A stretch of 64,000 bases of DNA from CAYGLF01 sp964350945. Lineage in GTDB: Bacteria; Chlamydiota; Chlamydiia; Chlamydiales; JAAZZY01. The DNA is taken from positions 18,900-82,899 of the forward strand of contig CAYGLF010000005.1 in NCBI GenBank assembly GCA_964350945.1, read 5' to 3'. Position numbers and translations under genes: made by a program. Shown here one piece after another: positions 42,521-52,519 of the stretch (positions are counted from its first letter, which is position 1; each line of letters begins with the position of its first letter). The notes below the pieces were generated by a model that made no database searches, was not told the DNA's origin, and was given only the letters and a program-made list of their open reading frames with translations.

Positions 42521-45500
42521 CTAGCTTTGGATTAGGATCGCTTCAGAAGCGTCTTGAATTAACCTTTTTAGGGTAAGAGAGGGATCCACTCCCCATGGCT
42601 CGCCAATTTCTAAATTCCCAAGAGATTTAGAACTATTAAAAAATTCTATACAAACAGGGGTTTCTCCAGGAAATTTTCTAAAGCTCTTTTTTAGCTTTAA
42701 TATTTCAGAGAGTCTAATTTTATCAGCATCGATTTTTAGCTTTAAAGGCGACATAGGCTGCAATTTCTTTCCGGGTTTGTTTTTTGCCATTGAAACGGCT
42801 TTCTTTCTACGTTCTATCTGCAATTTTGTCTGGTCATAGGCTTTATCACATGCCTCGACTAAATCTTGAGTACTGAGGTTTAATTCCTCCATCCAGTGAC
42901 AGTAAAGACGTCGAATTCCCTCTTTATCTTCAACTCTTAAAATGGCACATATCAAACGATTTTCAAGAATTAAATGTTGTGATTTTTCATATAAATCATT
43001 CCAAACAGGAAGCTCGAATAAACTCTCCCCATCACTAATCGTTAGAATAGCAAATTTTTTTGCTGAAGCAGTGTTCACACGCACCTTTACAGACTCAATG
43101 ATAAAACAACTGCGGAAAATCTTTCCCGATTCTAGTTCCATATATTTATGCAAAGGAAAGACATTAAGCATTTTGATTTTCTTTTCAAAAAAATTAAGTG
43201 GATGCTCTGTTAAAAAAAAGCCCAAAAGTTCTTTCTCTAAAAATAGTTGGTCTAATTTGGAAGTTGGGTGTACTACAGGTGGCGGGTTTGTGAATGCTTT
43301 CTCCTCTCCTTCTTCCAGTATAGAGAAAAAGTTTAAAATTCCCTTGTCCTTTTCCTTTTGGTCTAGCAAGGCGGCATCATACATCGGACCCACACTAAGA
43401 ATAATTTGATCTTTGCTCCAACCACAAAAATCAAAACAGCCTGCTTTTGCTAAAACTTCAGTATTTTTTTTACCTATTTTTTTCAGGTCCATTCTTTGGA
43501 AAAATTGGTAGAGGGACTGAAAAGCTCCCCCTTTTCCTCTCTCCTCTAAAATAGCATCTACAATCCCTTCTCCAACCCCCTTGATAGCTGACATTGAAAA
43601 GCGGATACCAGCAGCTGTGGGCCAAAACTCTTTTCCTGCTTCGTTGACATCTGGGGGCAGGATGGAAATTTTTAGATTTTTACACTCTTGAGTAAATTTT
43701 GCGACTTTAGAAATGTCATCACTATCACAAGTCATGAGAGCCGCCATCCACTCTTTCGTGTGATTCGCTTTTAAATAAGCAGTTACATAGCTAAGATACG
43801 CGTAAGCTGCCGCGTGAGATTTATTAAACCCATATGAGGCAAACCGCTCCATTTTATCAAAAATCTTTGTAGAGACCTCTTCATCAATTCCATTAGCACG
43901 AGCCCCTGCCTTAAATTTCTCCCGCTGGGTGGCCATTTGCTCGGCATCTTTTTTTCCCATCGCACGCCTTAAAACATCCCCTTCTCCCAAGGAGTAGTTT
44001 GCAAGCTTACTCGCTATTTGCATAACCTGCTCTTGATAAACCATCACACCATAGGTCTCTTTTAAAATGTCATCCATCCAAGGATGCTCACTCTCAATTT
44101 TTTCCTGCCCATGCTTCCTACTAATAAATGAGGGAATCATACTCATAGGACCAGGGCGATAAAGAGCGATGGCAGCGATCACCTCTTCAAACTTGTCAAT
44201 ATGAAGTTTTACCGCAAGGTCAGCCATCCCTGCAGATTCTAGTTGAAAAATCCCAAGTGTTTTACCTTGATTAAGCAAATCAAAAGTATTGGCATCATCT
44301 AGCGGCAAGTTACTCCAATCTATTTTGATGCTGCTTGTTTTCAGAATTGTATCAACAGCTTTTTGAATACATGTGAGTGTTTTCAATCCCAAGAAATCCA
44401 TTTTAAGCATGCCAACCTGTTCAATGGGCTTCATGGAAAATTGGGTAACAGCAAGCTCAGAATCTTTTGCGTTACAGATGGGAACATGCTCAGTTAGAGG
44501 TTCACCACAAATAACCACTCCTGCCGCATGAACTCCAGTATTACGAATACAACCTTCCAGAGCTTTGGCTACATCGATGATTTGCTGTGTTTCAGGGTCT
44601 TCTAAATATTGACGGCTTAAATCAGGGTCAACTTCTAAGGCTTTGTCGATTGTAATATTTAATTCATCGGGAATCAGCTTGGCTATTTGATTCACTTTAG
44701 GCAAGGGGACACTGAGCACACGACCCACATCTTTAATCGCCATCTTAGCTTTCATCGTCCCAAAAGTAATAATTTGAGACACATTTTCTCTCCCATATTT
44801 CCCAAGAGTATAGTCGATAACTTGCCCCCTTTTATCCATACAAATATCGACATCAATATCAGGATAAGAGAGTCTTTCTGGGTTAATGAAGCGCTCGAAG
44901 AAAAGATTAAATCGAAGTGGCTCTATATCCGTAATACCAATAAGGTAAAGAATAATAGATCCAGCACCCGACCCTCTTCCTGGACCTACGGGAATTTGAT
45001 TGTTCTTTGCCCAGTCAATAAAGTCATAGACAATTAAAAGGTAATCACCCATTCCCTTGCTTAAAATTACACTAAGCTCCATCTCCAACCTTTCCTTAAT
45101 AAAGCAAAGAGGATCCTTGTCAGGGTTGTTTTGTCTAAGAACTTCTAGTTTGTCCTCGGTGTATCGCTTCGGGATATTTTTGTAACACAACTCCTTTAAA
45201 AAATCCTCGCTCTCTTGAGCACGCTTTGCCTCATCTTGATTTTTTGGCACTCCTGGAGGATAAAAAACGGGATAATGCTTTTGATCAAAGCTCATTTCAT
45301 AGTTGCATTTCTCAGCAACTAAAAGTGTATTCTCAATCGCCTCCGGAATGTCAGAAAAGAGTTCTTGCATTTGCTCGGGAGACTTAAAATAACACTCATG
45401 GGTGCTGTAGCTACGTCTTTTAGGATTAGGAATTTTTTGCTTAAGGTTACCCAGTGAATCCTTCTCCCAAATAAGACAAGGCTCTCCTGATTGAATATTA

Positions 45501-46231
45501 ATCAGAGTTTCATGTGCTTTCCAGTCAGAACGTTCAATATAATGGCTATCATTAGTAGCAACCAATGGAATTGAAAGCTTTGTAGATGCCTCTAAAAGCA
45601 TGTCATTGACCTTATTTTGCCGAGCGATATAGTCACGATAGCTTTGCACTAACCATGGCTCATGGGTCATTTTATCTATTTCAAGAAATGCTTCTTGTTC
45701 ATGACGTTGAAGTTCTAAGTAAAAATCATCTTGAAAAATGTCTGAAAACCACTGAACTTCATTATAAAAGTCCTCTTTAGATCCATTTTGAGCAGCTTGG
45801 GCGATTAGACTACTTAAACAACCAGAAAGGCAAATAATTCCCTTGGAGTGTTTTTTTAAAAGCTCTTTGTCAATTCTTGGAAAGTAATAAAAACCTTCTA
45901 AAAAACCCTGAGAAGTCAACTTGACTAGGTTGCGATATCCCTCCTCATTTTTGACCAAAAGGGTTTGGTGGTAAGCTGCCTTCTTCCCAGAAATGCGGCA
46001 TTTTTCAAAACGAGAATTCGGCGCAATATAGATTTCACAACCCAAAATTGGCTTAATGCCTACGCTCGAACATTTTTTATAAAATTCTACCGCTCCAAAT
46101 AAATTTCCGTGATCCGTCAAGGCGACGGCCTTCATCTGAAATTCCTGAGCTTTTTTTACAATATCACGAATCGACGCTACCGCGTCTAAGATTGAATACT
46201 GGGAGTGTACATGAAGGGGAACCCAACTCAT
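42521..46231 (-). CDS. dnaE: DNA polymerase III alpha subunit
   Basis: 1236 aa, full length. PHP domain at the start (HVHSQYSILDAVAS, ALTDHGNLFGAVEFY); the catalytic aspartates in YPDIDVDICMDKRG; GPGRGSGAGS; KMDFLGLKTL; a C-terminal OB fold (ILTISDGESLFELPVW) and beta/tau-binding tail. It starts 4 bp inside the uhpC stop, so both are co-transcribed. The 265 bp downstream contain no gene or terminator I can support. Confidence 0.98.
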   Translation of the reverse strand: MSWVPLHVHSQYSILDAVASIRDIVKKAQEFQMKAVALTDHGNLFGAVEFYKKCSSVGIKPILGCEIYIAPNSRFEKCRISGKKAAYHQTLLVKNEEGYRNLVKLTSQGFLEGFYYFPRIDKELLKKHSKGIICLSGCLSSLIAQAAQNGSKEDFYNEVQWFSDIFQDDFYLELQRHEQEAFLEIDKMTHEPWLVQSYRDYIARQNKVNDMLLEASTKLSIPLVATNDSHYIERSDWKAHETLINIQSGEPCLIWEKDSLGNLKQKIPNPKRRSYSTHECYFKSPEQMQELFSDIPEAIENTLLVAEKCNYEMSFDQKHYPVFYPPGVPKNQDEAKRAQESEDFLKELCYKNIPKRYTEDKLEVLRQNNPDKDPLCFIKERLEMELSVILSKGMGDYLLIVYDFIDWAKNNQIPVGPGRGSGAGSIILYLIGITDIEPLRFNLFFERFINPERLSYPDIDVDICMDKRGQVIDYTLGKYGRENVSQIITFGTMKAKMAIKDVGRVLSVPLPKVNQIAKLIPDELNITIDKALEVDPDLSRQYLEDPETQQIIDVAKALEGCIRNTGVHAAGVVICGEPLTEHVPICNAKDSELAVTQFSMKPIEQVGMLKMDFLGLKTLTCIQKAVDTILKTSSIKIDWSNLPLDDANTFDLLNQGKTLGIFQLESAGMADLAVKLHIDKFEEVIAAIALYRPGPMSMIPSFISRKHGQEKIESEHPWMDDILKETYGVMVYQEQVMQIASKLANYSLGEGDVLRRAMGKKDAEQMATQREKFKAGARANGIDEEVSTKIFDKMERFASYGFNKSHAAAYAYLSYVTAYLKANHTKEWMAALMTCDSDDISKVAKFTQECKNLKISILPPDVNEAGKEFWPTAAGIRFSMSAIKGVGEGIVDAILEERGKGGAFQSLYQFFQRMDLKKIGKKNTEVLAKAGCFDFCGWSKDQIILSVGPMYDAALLDQKEKDKGILNFFSILEEGEEKAFTNPPPVVHPTSKLDQLFLEKELLGFFLTEHPLNFFEKKIKMLNVFPLHKYMELESGKIFRSCFIIESVKVRVNTASAKKFAILTISDGESLFELPVWNDLYEKSQHLILENRLICAILRVEDKEGIRRLYCHWMEELNLSTQDLVEACDKAYDQTKLQIERRKKAVSMAKNKPGKKLQPMSPLKLKIDADKIRLSEILKLKKSFRKFPGETPVCIEFFNSSKSLGNLEIGEPWGVDPSLTLKRLIQDASEAILIQS

Positions 46232-47595
46232 GAAGCTAATTCTGCCGGAGGATCTTCTTTAATTACTTTCTTATTTTTCTCCCCAGCTGACCAGAGAGGT
46301 AAAAAACATAAAGCAGATAGCAATCCACTAGCAACAATAGCCGTAAAAAATCCTTGCCAACCAAATTTTTCAATAGCTAAACCAAGGGGCCAACCCGCTA
46401 AGGCGGCTCCAATATATGCAAACCATCCTGCAAAACCTGTCGCCGTTCCGGTCGCATTTTTGTGAGATAATTCAGCAGCAGCAAGGCCAATAAGCATCTG
46501 AGGGCCAAACAAAAAGAAACCTATCGTACCGACAATGCAAGAATTCCAAATTAATGAGGACTGAGGGAACTGCCAAAAAACGATCAACGTTGCAAACATC
46601 CCTAACGAGAAAAATACATTAACAGGACCTCGTCTACCTCTTGAAATTCGATCTGAGAGCCAACCTGCCATCAGCATTCCAACGCCACCTCCTATCTCAA
46701 ACCACAAAACGCTTGAACTGGCCGAGAGATGTGTCATATTACGCGTTTCCATTAAGAAAATAGTAATCCAATCGTTGAGCGCGGTGCGGATGATATAAAT
46801 AAAAATTGAAGACAGCGCAAGCATCCAAATATACCAATTAGAAAGCACATATTTGAAAAGAATTTCTCGAGTTGATAGAGGTCGGTTAATCTGTTTGACT
46901 TCCTCCTCTGAAAAGCTTTCCTCTCGATGTTTTTCAATTGTTGGCAACCCAAGTGATTGTGGGGTGCCTCTTAGTCTTTCAAATAAAAATAAGCCCGCAG
47001 CAATACAAATGAACCCAGGAACATACATTGTGTATCTCCAGCCCAGGAACTGGGCACTTAAGGCCGCTATGAAAGGAAGGGGCAAAGCCCAAACATTATG
47101 TGAAGTGCTCCAGAAGCTCCACCAAGTCCCCCTCTCAGACTTTGAGTACCAATGAGACAGCAATTTAGAGCAAGGAGGCCAACCAAAACCTTGGAACCAA
47201 CCATTTAAACCCCAAAAGACAGCAAACCATATCACAGACGAGGACATCCCAAAAAAGATATTAAGTAACCCTGTGATAATCAAGCCGAGTGACATAAAAA
47301 AGCGTGGATTAGCCTTATCTGACAAGACGCCACTGACAAATTTACTCAATCCATAACTAATCCCCATGACGCTCGTTAAGATACCTAGCTGGGCTTTTGT
47401 CATGCCTAAGTTTTGGATCATTAAAGGCATCGCAAAAACAAGACTTTTACGACTAAAATAGTAAAACACGTAGCCTAGATACATTGCATAAAAAATCCGA
47501 ATACGCCAATAGCGGTACTGCTTATCAACCACATCCGGGTCTTCTATTGCTTTAGCAGGTTTCGGTGGTTTGATGAAGTCGAGGACTGAACTCAT
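46228..47595 (-). CDS. uhpC: Hexose-6-phosphate antiporter (OPA/MFS family)
   Basis: 455 aa with 12 membrane segments. The OPA pattern is clear: YRYWRIRIFYAMYLGYVFYY, RKSLVFAMP, GLSKFVSGVLSDKANPR, GLNGWFQGFGWPPCSKLLSHWY. It exchanges glucose-6-phosphate for inorganic phosphate; obligate intracellular chlamydiae feed on host sugar phosphate through it. Why it shares an operon with dnaE is unclear, but the arrangement is conserved in the phylum. Confidence 0.93.
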   Translation of the reverse strand: MSSVLDFIKPPKPAKAIEDPDVVDKQYRYWRIRIFYAMYLGYVFYYFSRKSLVFAMPLMIQNLGMTKAQLGILTSVMGISYGLSKFVSGVLSDKANPRFFMSLGLIITGLLNIFFGMSSSVIWFAVFWGLNGWFQGFGWPPCSKLLSHWYSKSERGTWWSFWSTSHNVWALPLPFIAALSAQFLGWRYTMYVPGFICIAAGLFLFERLRGTPQSLGLPTIEKHREESFSEEEVKQINRPLSTREILFKYVLSNWYIWMLALSSIFIYIIRTALNDWITIFLMETRNMTHLSASSSVLWFEIGGGVGMLMAGWLSDRISRGRRGPVNVFFSLGMFATLIVFWQFPQSSLIWNSCIVGTIGFFLFGPQMLIGLAAAELSHKNATGTATGFAGWFAYIGAALAGWPLGLAIEKFGWQGFFTAIVASGLLSALCFLPLWSAGEKNKKVIKEDPPAELAS

Positions 47596-47676
47596 TAAAA
47601 TTACCGTGTTAATTTAATTTCAAACAAAACGAAAAGATACAAAAAATCTTATACATTACCTTAATTCAATCATAAA

Positions 47677-47705
47677 ATAATAACTTAATATTTATTAAAT
47701 CGCAA
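47677..47705 (-). promoter_or_regulatory. Candidate promoter of uhpC-dnaE
   Basis: Minus strand: TTGCGA (47705-47700), 17 bp, TATTAT (47682-47677), about 80 bp upstream of the uhpC ATG. The whole 47596-47848 gap is very AT-rich, so chance matches are likely. Confidence 0.4.
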
Positions 47706-47848
47706 TAATATTTGCAATGCTATTCCGACAACAAATCTTCAAAAAAACAATATAATCACTAACATTTTCTATTGTGTAAAAAATAATTGAATAAATTCTT
47801 CCAGAATCTTAAGATGCCGTTAAATCATCAACCTGATACAATTAAGCT

Positions 47849-48184
47849 ATGTCTAGTAATTGCGAGATTCAAAGCCAAATATCCTCAATGCGGGTCATGT
47901 TTTCTGATAGGGGGAGCGTTCTTTTTGGGATTATACTAACGGCATTAATGATTATTTTAAGCGCCACTTTTTTCACCCTCCGCCTTCAGCAAAAAAAAAT
48001 CTTTACAAGCGAAAGTAAAATAAAAAAAACACTTTACGAGCCCCTTATTTTAAAAAATAAGAAAGTTATGGCCCTTCCACTAAAGCCTCATTATTTATTA
48101 CTTTTTCGCTCTCCAAATAAAATATCATTACAACGTAGCACCAAAACACTACATTGCCCCAACAAGACCCCTTTTGCACTTTAG
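47849..48184 (+). CDS. Possible small membrane protein (111 aa)
   Basis: One membrane segment (VLFGIILTALMIILSATFFTL, residues 24-44) and a very basic remainder (QQKKIFTSESKIKKTL). No ribosome site is evident before the ATG and I know no homologue. It lies alone between the divergent uhpC and hisS. It may be an FtsL-like single-pass protein or a chance frame. Confidence 0.35.
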   Translation: MSSNCEIQSQISSMRVMFSDRGSVLFGIILTALMIILSATFFTLRLQQKKIFTSESKIKKTLYEPLILKNKKVMALPLKPHYLLLFRSPNKISLQRSTKTLHCPNKTPFAL

Positions 48185-48286
48185 CGCCCATTTTCTACAG
48201 ATTGGAATATGAGATTCCCCTATTTCCTTTTAACCCCTTTTTCCCTATGATGGACCTCTTTTTATTAAAAATATTTTAATTCTCTT

Positions 48287-49582
48287 ATGAGCGTATCAAT
48301 TCCAAAAGGCGTATTTGACATTCTTCCTAATGAAGAGAAACCTGAGAATCAGTGGAAAGAGAGTCATCGCTACCACTATCTTCTACAACAGCTGTATGAT
48401 CTTTCTCTCGTATATGGTTTTGAAGAGATCTCAACGCCTATTTTTGAAAAAACAGAGCTTTTTGCACGCGGCATTGGCGAAGAAACAGATATTGTAAATA
48501 AAGAAATGTATACCTTTCAAGATAAGGGTAAGCGTATGATGACATTGCGGCCAGAGGGAACTGCTGCTGTAATGCGCTCTCTTATTGAAAAGAAGTTGTA
48601 CAACACTCTCCCTTGCCAAAAACTTTTCTATACAGGCCCTATGTTCCGTTATGAAAGACAGCAAGCTGGGCGTTATCGTCAATTTCACCAATATGGAGCT
48701 GAAATTGTCGGGCAGTCCTCTCCCCAATTAGACGTTGAGTTAATTGATTTTATTTATACCCTTTTCCAAAGACTTGGGCTTAAAAATCTTAATATTTATA
48801 TAAACTCTATTGGTGATCAAGAATGCCGAAGCCACTATAGAAAAGCCCTTGTCAATTATCTATTGCCGCATAAGGAAAAGTTGTCTGCTGACAGCCAAAG
48901 ACGCTTAGAAACCAACCCCTTAAGAATCTTGGACTCTAAAAATCAGGAAGATAGGGAAATTATAAAGAACGCTCCAACTATTTATGATTATCTAGAGGAA
49001 GATTCTCGACAGCACTTTGAAGAAGTAAAAAAATGGCTTAGCATTCTTAATATTCCCTACGTGGTAGATCCCCTACTTGTGCGAGGGCTGGACTACTATA
49101 ATCGCACTGTTTTTGAAATTGTATCTGGTGACCTAGGAGCTCAAGACACTATTGCCGCTGGCGGACGCTATGATTATTTGACACAAGATCTTGGAGGACC
49201 CAAACTACCTGCCGTTGGATTTGCAACAGGCCTTGAGCGCATCTTGAGAGCAATGCACGCACAACAGTGCTCAGTCCCAGCAAAGCCTACCCCCCAATTA
49301 TTACTGATTCCGCTTGGCGAGCCCTCGATGCAAGTTTGCTTTCAACTGATCAAACAACTTCGCTTACAAAACATCCCTGCAGAGATGGACGCTTGCTCCA
49401 AAAAACTTAAAAGCATTTTAAAGTACGCCGACAAAAGAAACATCCCTTGGGTTTCAATTATCGGAGAAAATGAATTAAAGAGCGAAAAGCTTACCCTAAA
49501 ACATATGGAATCGGGGCGAGAAGAAACCATTTTAATGGACCAACTGATTTTAACCATGAAGAACAAACACCATGACACCTAA
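48287..49582 (+). CDS. hisS: Histidyl-tRNA synthetase
   Basis: 431 aa class II synthetase. Motif 2 with TLRPEGTAAVMRSLIE and YRQFHQYGAE; His-specific LVRGLDYYNRTVFEI; motif 3 GFATGLERIL; a C-terminal anticodon-binding domain (LLIPLGEPSMQVCF). It overlaps aspS by 11 bp and leads a hisS-aspS-mip-trmL operon. Confidence 0.98.
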   Translation: MSVSIPKGVFDILPNEEKPENQWKESHRYHYLLQQLYDLSLVYGFEEISTPIFEKTELFARGIGEETDIVNKEMYTFQDKGKRMMTLRPEGTAAVMRSLIEKKLYNTLPCQKLFYTGPMFRYERQQAGRYRQFHQYGAEIVGQSSPQLDVELIDFIYTLFQRLGLKNLNIYINSIGDQECRSHYRKALVNYLLPHKEKLSADSQRRLETNPLRILDSKNQEDREIIKNAPTIYDYLEEDSRQHFEEVKKWLSILNIPYVVDPLLVRGLDYYNRTVFEIVSGDLGAQDTIAAGGRYDYLTQDLGGPKLPAVGFATGLERILRAMHAQQCSVPAKPTPQLLLIPLGEPSMQVCFQLIKQLRLQNIPAEMDACSKKLKSILKYADKRNIPWVSIIGENELKSEKLTLKHMESGREETILMDQLILTMKNKHHDT

Positions 49583-51350
49583 AAATTTCAAGTCTCATCA
49601 TTGCGGTGAATTAAGAGGCTCACACATCGATCAAACTATTTGCTTATCTGGATGGGTCCACCGTCGTAGAGACCACGGAGGTCTTATATTCATCGACTTA
49701 AGGGACCACGGAGGGCTCACACAGCTCGTCTTCGACCCTGAGATAAACAAGCAGTGCCACTCCATGGCCCATCAACTACGCTCTGAATGGGTCATTCATA
49801 TCGAGGGGAAAGTAAGAGCTCGGGCAAAAGGTATGGCAAACTCTAAAATGGATACCGGTGACATTGAAATTGAAGTCACCACGCTTGATATCCTTTCATC
49901 AGCTTCAACTCCCCCTTTTTCTGTTTGTGATGACCTTATTGATGTCAAAGAAGACCTTCGCCTTAAATATCGTTACTTAGATATGAGGAGAGGGGAACTT
50001 TTAAATAACTTAAAGTTGCGCCACGAAGTACAGCTTCTGATGCGAAATTTTTTCAGCTCACGCAAGTTTTATGAAGTTTCAACTCCCCTTTTATGCAAAT
50101 CGACCCCAGAAGGTGCGCGCGACTACTTGGTTCCTTCAAGGGTTCATCCTGGTAGTTTTTATGCCCTCCCTCAATCACCACAAATGTTCAAACAAATCCT
50201 TATGATAGGTGGTTTGAACCGTTATTTTCAGATATGCCCCTGTTTTAGAGATGAAGATTTAAGGGCTGACCGGCAACCTGAATTTACTCAACTTGATATT
50301 GAGATGAGCTTTGAAAGTATAGAGACTCTCTTTCTTCTTATTGAAGAGATGTTTTTAGAACTTTTTAAAACTTGCTTGGGCCAAAAGATCTCAGCCCCTT
50401 TTCAGAGGCTAAGCTATCAAACGTGCATGGAAGATTACGGAACAGACAAACCTGACACCCGTATTCCCCTTGTTCTTAAAAACATGCATGACTTAGCTGA
50501 AAAATCCACTTTTTCTATCTTCCTAAATACTTTGAAGCAAGGTGGAATCATCAAAGGAATGCGAGTTCCTCAAGGTTGTGACATTTCAAGAAGGAAAATT
50601 GATCAATATACAGAGTTTGTTGCCCAGTTTGGTGTTTTGGGACTCGCTTGGTTTAAAATGCAAGAAGGGTTGCTCTCGTCGAGCATCGCCAAATTTTTTG
50701 ATTCGAAGCTACAAAGTGAAATTATTAAAAGGTTTGAGCTCCAGGATGGAGACCTCCTTTTTATGGTGGCTGACCAAGAAAAGAAAACCAACCAAGCACT
50801 CGACCATTTACGCCGTCTCCTTGGCAAAGAACGTAATCTGATTGACCATAGTCAACCAGCCTTTTTATGGGTAACTGATTTCCCTCTCTTTGACAAAGGT
50901 AGTGAGGGGTCCCTCGAGGCATGCCATCACCCTTTCACAGCCCCTCACCCCGACGATATCGATCTTTTACAAAGCGAACCCCTCAAGGCAAGATCCTTAA
51001 GCTATGATCTCGTTCTCAATGGCTATGAGATTGCTTCGGGCTCCCAAAGGATACATGATGCCAATATGCAGGCTCAAATTTTTTCTATCCTCAAACTTTC
51101 TAAAAGTGAGATTGAAAAAAAATTCGGTTTTTTTGTTTCAGCTCTCTCCTACGGGACCCCACCACACTTGGGCATCGCTCTGGGGCTCGATCGAATTCTC
51201 ATGATCTTTTTAAATACCGAAAATATTCGCGATGTGATAGCTTTTCCAAAAACTCAAAAAGCGAGCGACTTGATGCTCGAGGCGCCTTCTAAAGTAGAAG
51301 CTGATCAACTTGAAGAATTAAACATTGATATTTCAAAGGATCTTTTATGA
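49572..51350 (+). CDS. aspS: Aspartyl-tRNA synthetase
   Basis: 592 aa, bacterial type with the GAD insertion. The OB-fold anticodon domain starts ICLSGWVHRRRDHGGLIFIDLRD; motif 2 FRDEDLRADRQPEFTQLD; flipping-loop LPQSPQMFKQ; motif 3 GIALGLDRI. Chlamydiae use it together with GatCAB for Asn-tRNA, so it is probably non-discriminating (inference). Confidence 0.98.
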   Translation: MTPKNFKSHHCGELRGSHIDQTICLSGWVHRRRDHGGLIFIDLRDHGGLTQLVFDPEINKQCHSMAHQLRSEWVIHIEGKVRARAKGMANSKMDTGDIEIEVTTLDILSSASTPPFSVCDDLIDVKEDLRLKYRYLDMRRGELLNNLKLRHEVQLLMRNFFSSRKFYEVSTPLLCKSTPEGARDYLVPSRVHPGSFYALPQSPQMFKQILMIGGLNRYFQICPCFRDEDLRADRQPEFTQLDIEMSFESIETLFLLIEEMFLELFKTCLGQKISAPFQRLSYQTCMEDYGTDKPDTRIPLVLKNMHDLAEKSTFSIFLNTLKQGGIIKGMRVPQGCDISRRKIDQYTEFVAQFGVLGLAWFKMQEGLLSSSIAKFFDSKLQSEIIKRFELQDGDLLFMVADQEKKTNQALDHLRRLLGKERNLIDHSQPAFLWVTDFPLFDKGSEGSLEACHHPFTAPHPDDIDLLQSEPLKARSLSYDLVLNGYEIASGSQRIHDANMQAQIFSILKLSKSEIEKKFGFFVSALSYGTPPHLGIALGLDRILMIFLNTENIRDVIAFPKTQKASDLMLEAPSKVEADQLEELNIDISKDLL

Positions 51351-52045
51351 AAAAGTTTACCGTCCTACTAACCTCTGCCCTTATATCTTTTTACCCTCTA
51401 TCGTCTCAAGAACCAGAGAAGGTTGTAAAAGTTGAAGAGACTACCGAGACACCCGATCCACAAGTATTTTCAAAAGCGCTTGGATATTCTTTTGCTAAAG
51501 GGCTTATAGATGACCATGTTTTTAATTTTGATATTCAATCGGTTGTTGAGGGGATTCAAGATGCTATTTCAGGCAAGCCTGCTCCACTTACAGAAAGCGA
51601 ATATGAAAAAGCATTTGATGTTATCCAGCAAAAATACCTTAGTGAAATGTCAACAGCTGGGCTTGACCAGGCTAATACTTTTTTAAAGGAGAATATTTCC
51701 AATCCAGGTGTCGTGGAAATTATCCCTGGAAAACTACAGATGACTGTTTTGCATACAGGTGATGGGAAAACTGCTATTTCAGCCTCAGACTCTCCTCTTA
51801 TAGAGTATACAGGAAAATATTTGGATGAAACTATTATCAGTTCAGAAGGAGAGCCCGTAGAGATCCCCTTAGAACAAACATTCCCAGGAATTAAGCAAGG
51901 CTTAATTGGCGCAAAACAAGGTGAGCAAAGAAGACTTTACATCCACCCTGAACTAGGGCCAGAGCCTTCAGATATATCAATTCCAAATTCTTTGATGATT
52001 ATTGATATTAAAGTCATTGAGACAGACTCAAAAAAGCCATCTTAA
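51347..52045 (+). CDS. mip: Mip-like FKBP peptidyl-prolyl isomerase
   Basis: 232 aa. Signal peptide (MKKFTVLLTSALISFYPLSSQ), an N-terminal helical dimerisation region (SKALGYSFAKGLIDDHVF) and a C-terminal FKBP domain (LIEYTGKYLDETIISSEG, PGIKQGLIGAKQGEQRRLYIHPELG). No lipobox. Legionella and chlamydial Mip proteins are surface or periplasmic isomerases that aid infection. ATGA overlap with aspS. Confidence 0.93.
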   Translation: MKKFTVLLTSALISFYPLSSQEPEKVVKVEETTETPDPQVFSKALGYSFAKGLIDDHVFNFDIQSVVEGIQDAISGKPAPLTESEYEKAFDVIQQKYLSEMSTAGLDQANTFLKENISNPGVVEIIPGKLQMTVLHTGDGKTAISASDSPLIEYTGKYLDETIISSEGEPVEIPLEQTFPGIKQGLIGAKQGEQRRLYIHPELGPEPSDISIPNSLMIIDIKVIETDSKKPS

Positions 52046-52048
52046 TCT

Positions 52049-52513
52049 ATGAAGATCATTTTATTTCAGCCTGAGATCCCTCAAAATACCGGCAATATCG
52101 TTCGCACTTGCTCTGTAACAAATACAGGGCTCGTCCTAGTAAGGCCTCTAGGTTTTAAGCTAGGAGACCGCCAACTTAAACGAGCTGGGTTAGATTATTG
52201 GGATGAAGTCAATATTAGTGAGATTAACGACTTGGAGTCATTTTTAGAGACAACGAACCTTCCTTTTTATTTTCTCTCATCAAAATCTGATAAACCATAC
52301 ACAGAAATCCCGTTTAGCCATGATTCTTTGTTAATTTTTGGCTCTGAGACAAGCGGACTTCCTGAAAAATACCACCAAAAGTGGGCTTCTAAGTTTTACA
52401 CTATTCCCATGTGCGCCCACCAAAGATCTTTAAACCTCTCAAATAGCGCTGCTATTGTGCTATACGAAGGACTTAGACAACTTTCATTTAGTCCTCTTTT
52501 GGGATGTGTGTAG
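52049..52513 (+). CDS. trmL: tRNA (cytidine/uridine-34 2'-O)-methyltransferase TrmL
   Basis: 154 aa, SPOUT fold: IILFQPEIPQNTGNIVRTC, VRPLGFKLGDRQLKRAGLDYW, LIFGSETSGLPE, and the knot loop IPMCAHQRSLNLSNSAAIVLYE. It methylates the wobble base ribose of Leu tRNAs in E. coli. 3 bp after mip; 6 bp from the convergent Nudix stop. Confidence 0.93.
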   Translation: MKIILFQPEIPQNTGNIVRTCSVTNTGLVLVRPLGFKLGDRQLKRAGLDYWDEVNISEINDLESFLETTNLPFYFLSSKSDKPYTEIPFSHDSLLIFGSETSGLPEKYHQKWASKFYTIPMCAHQRSLNLSNSAAIVLYEGLRQLSFSPLLGCV

Positions 52514-52519
52514 GATAAT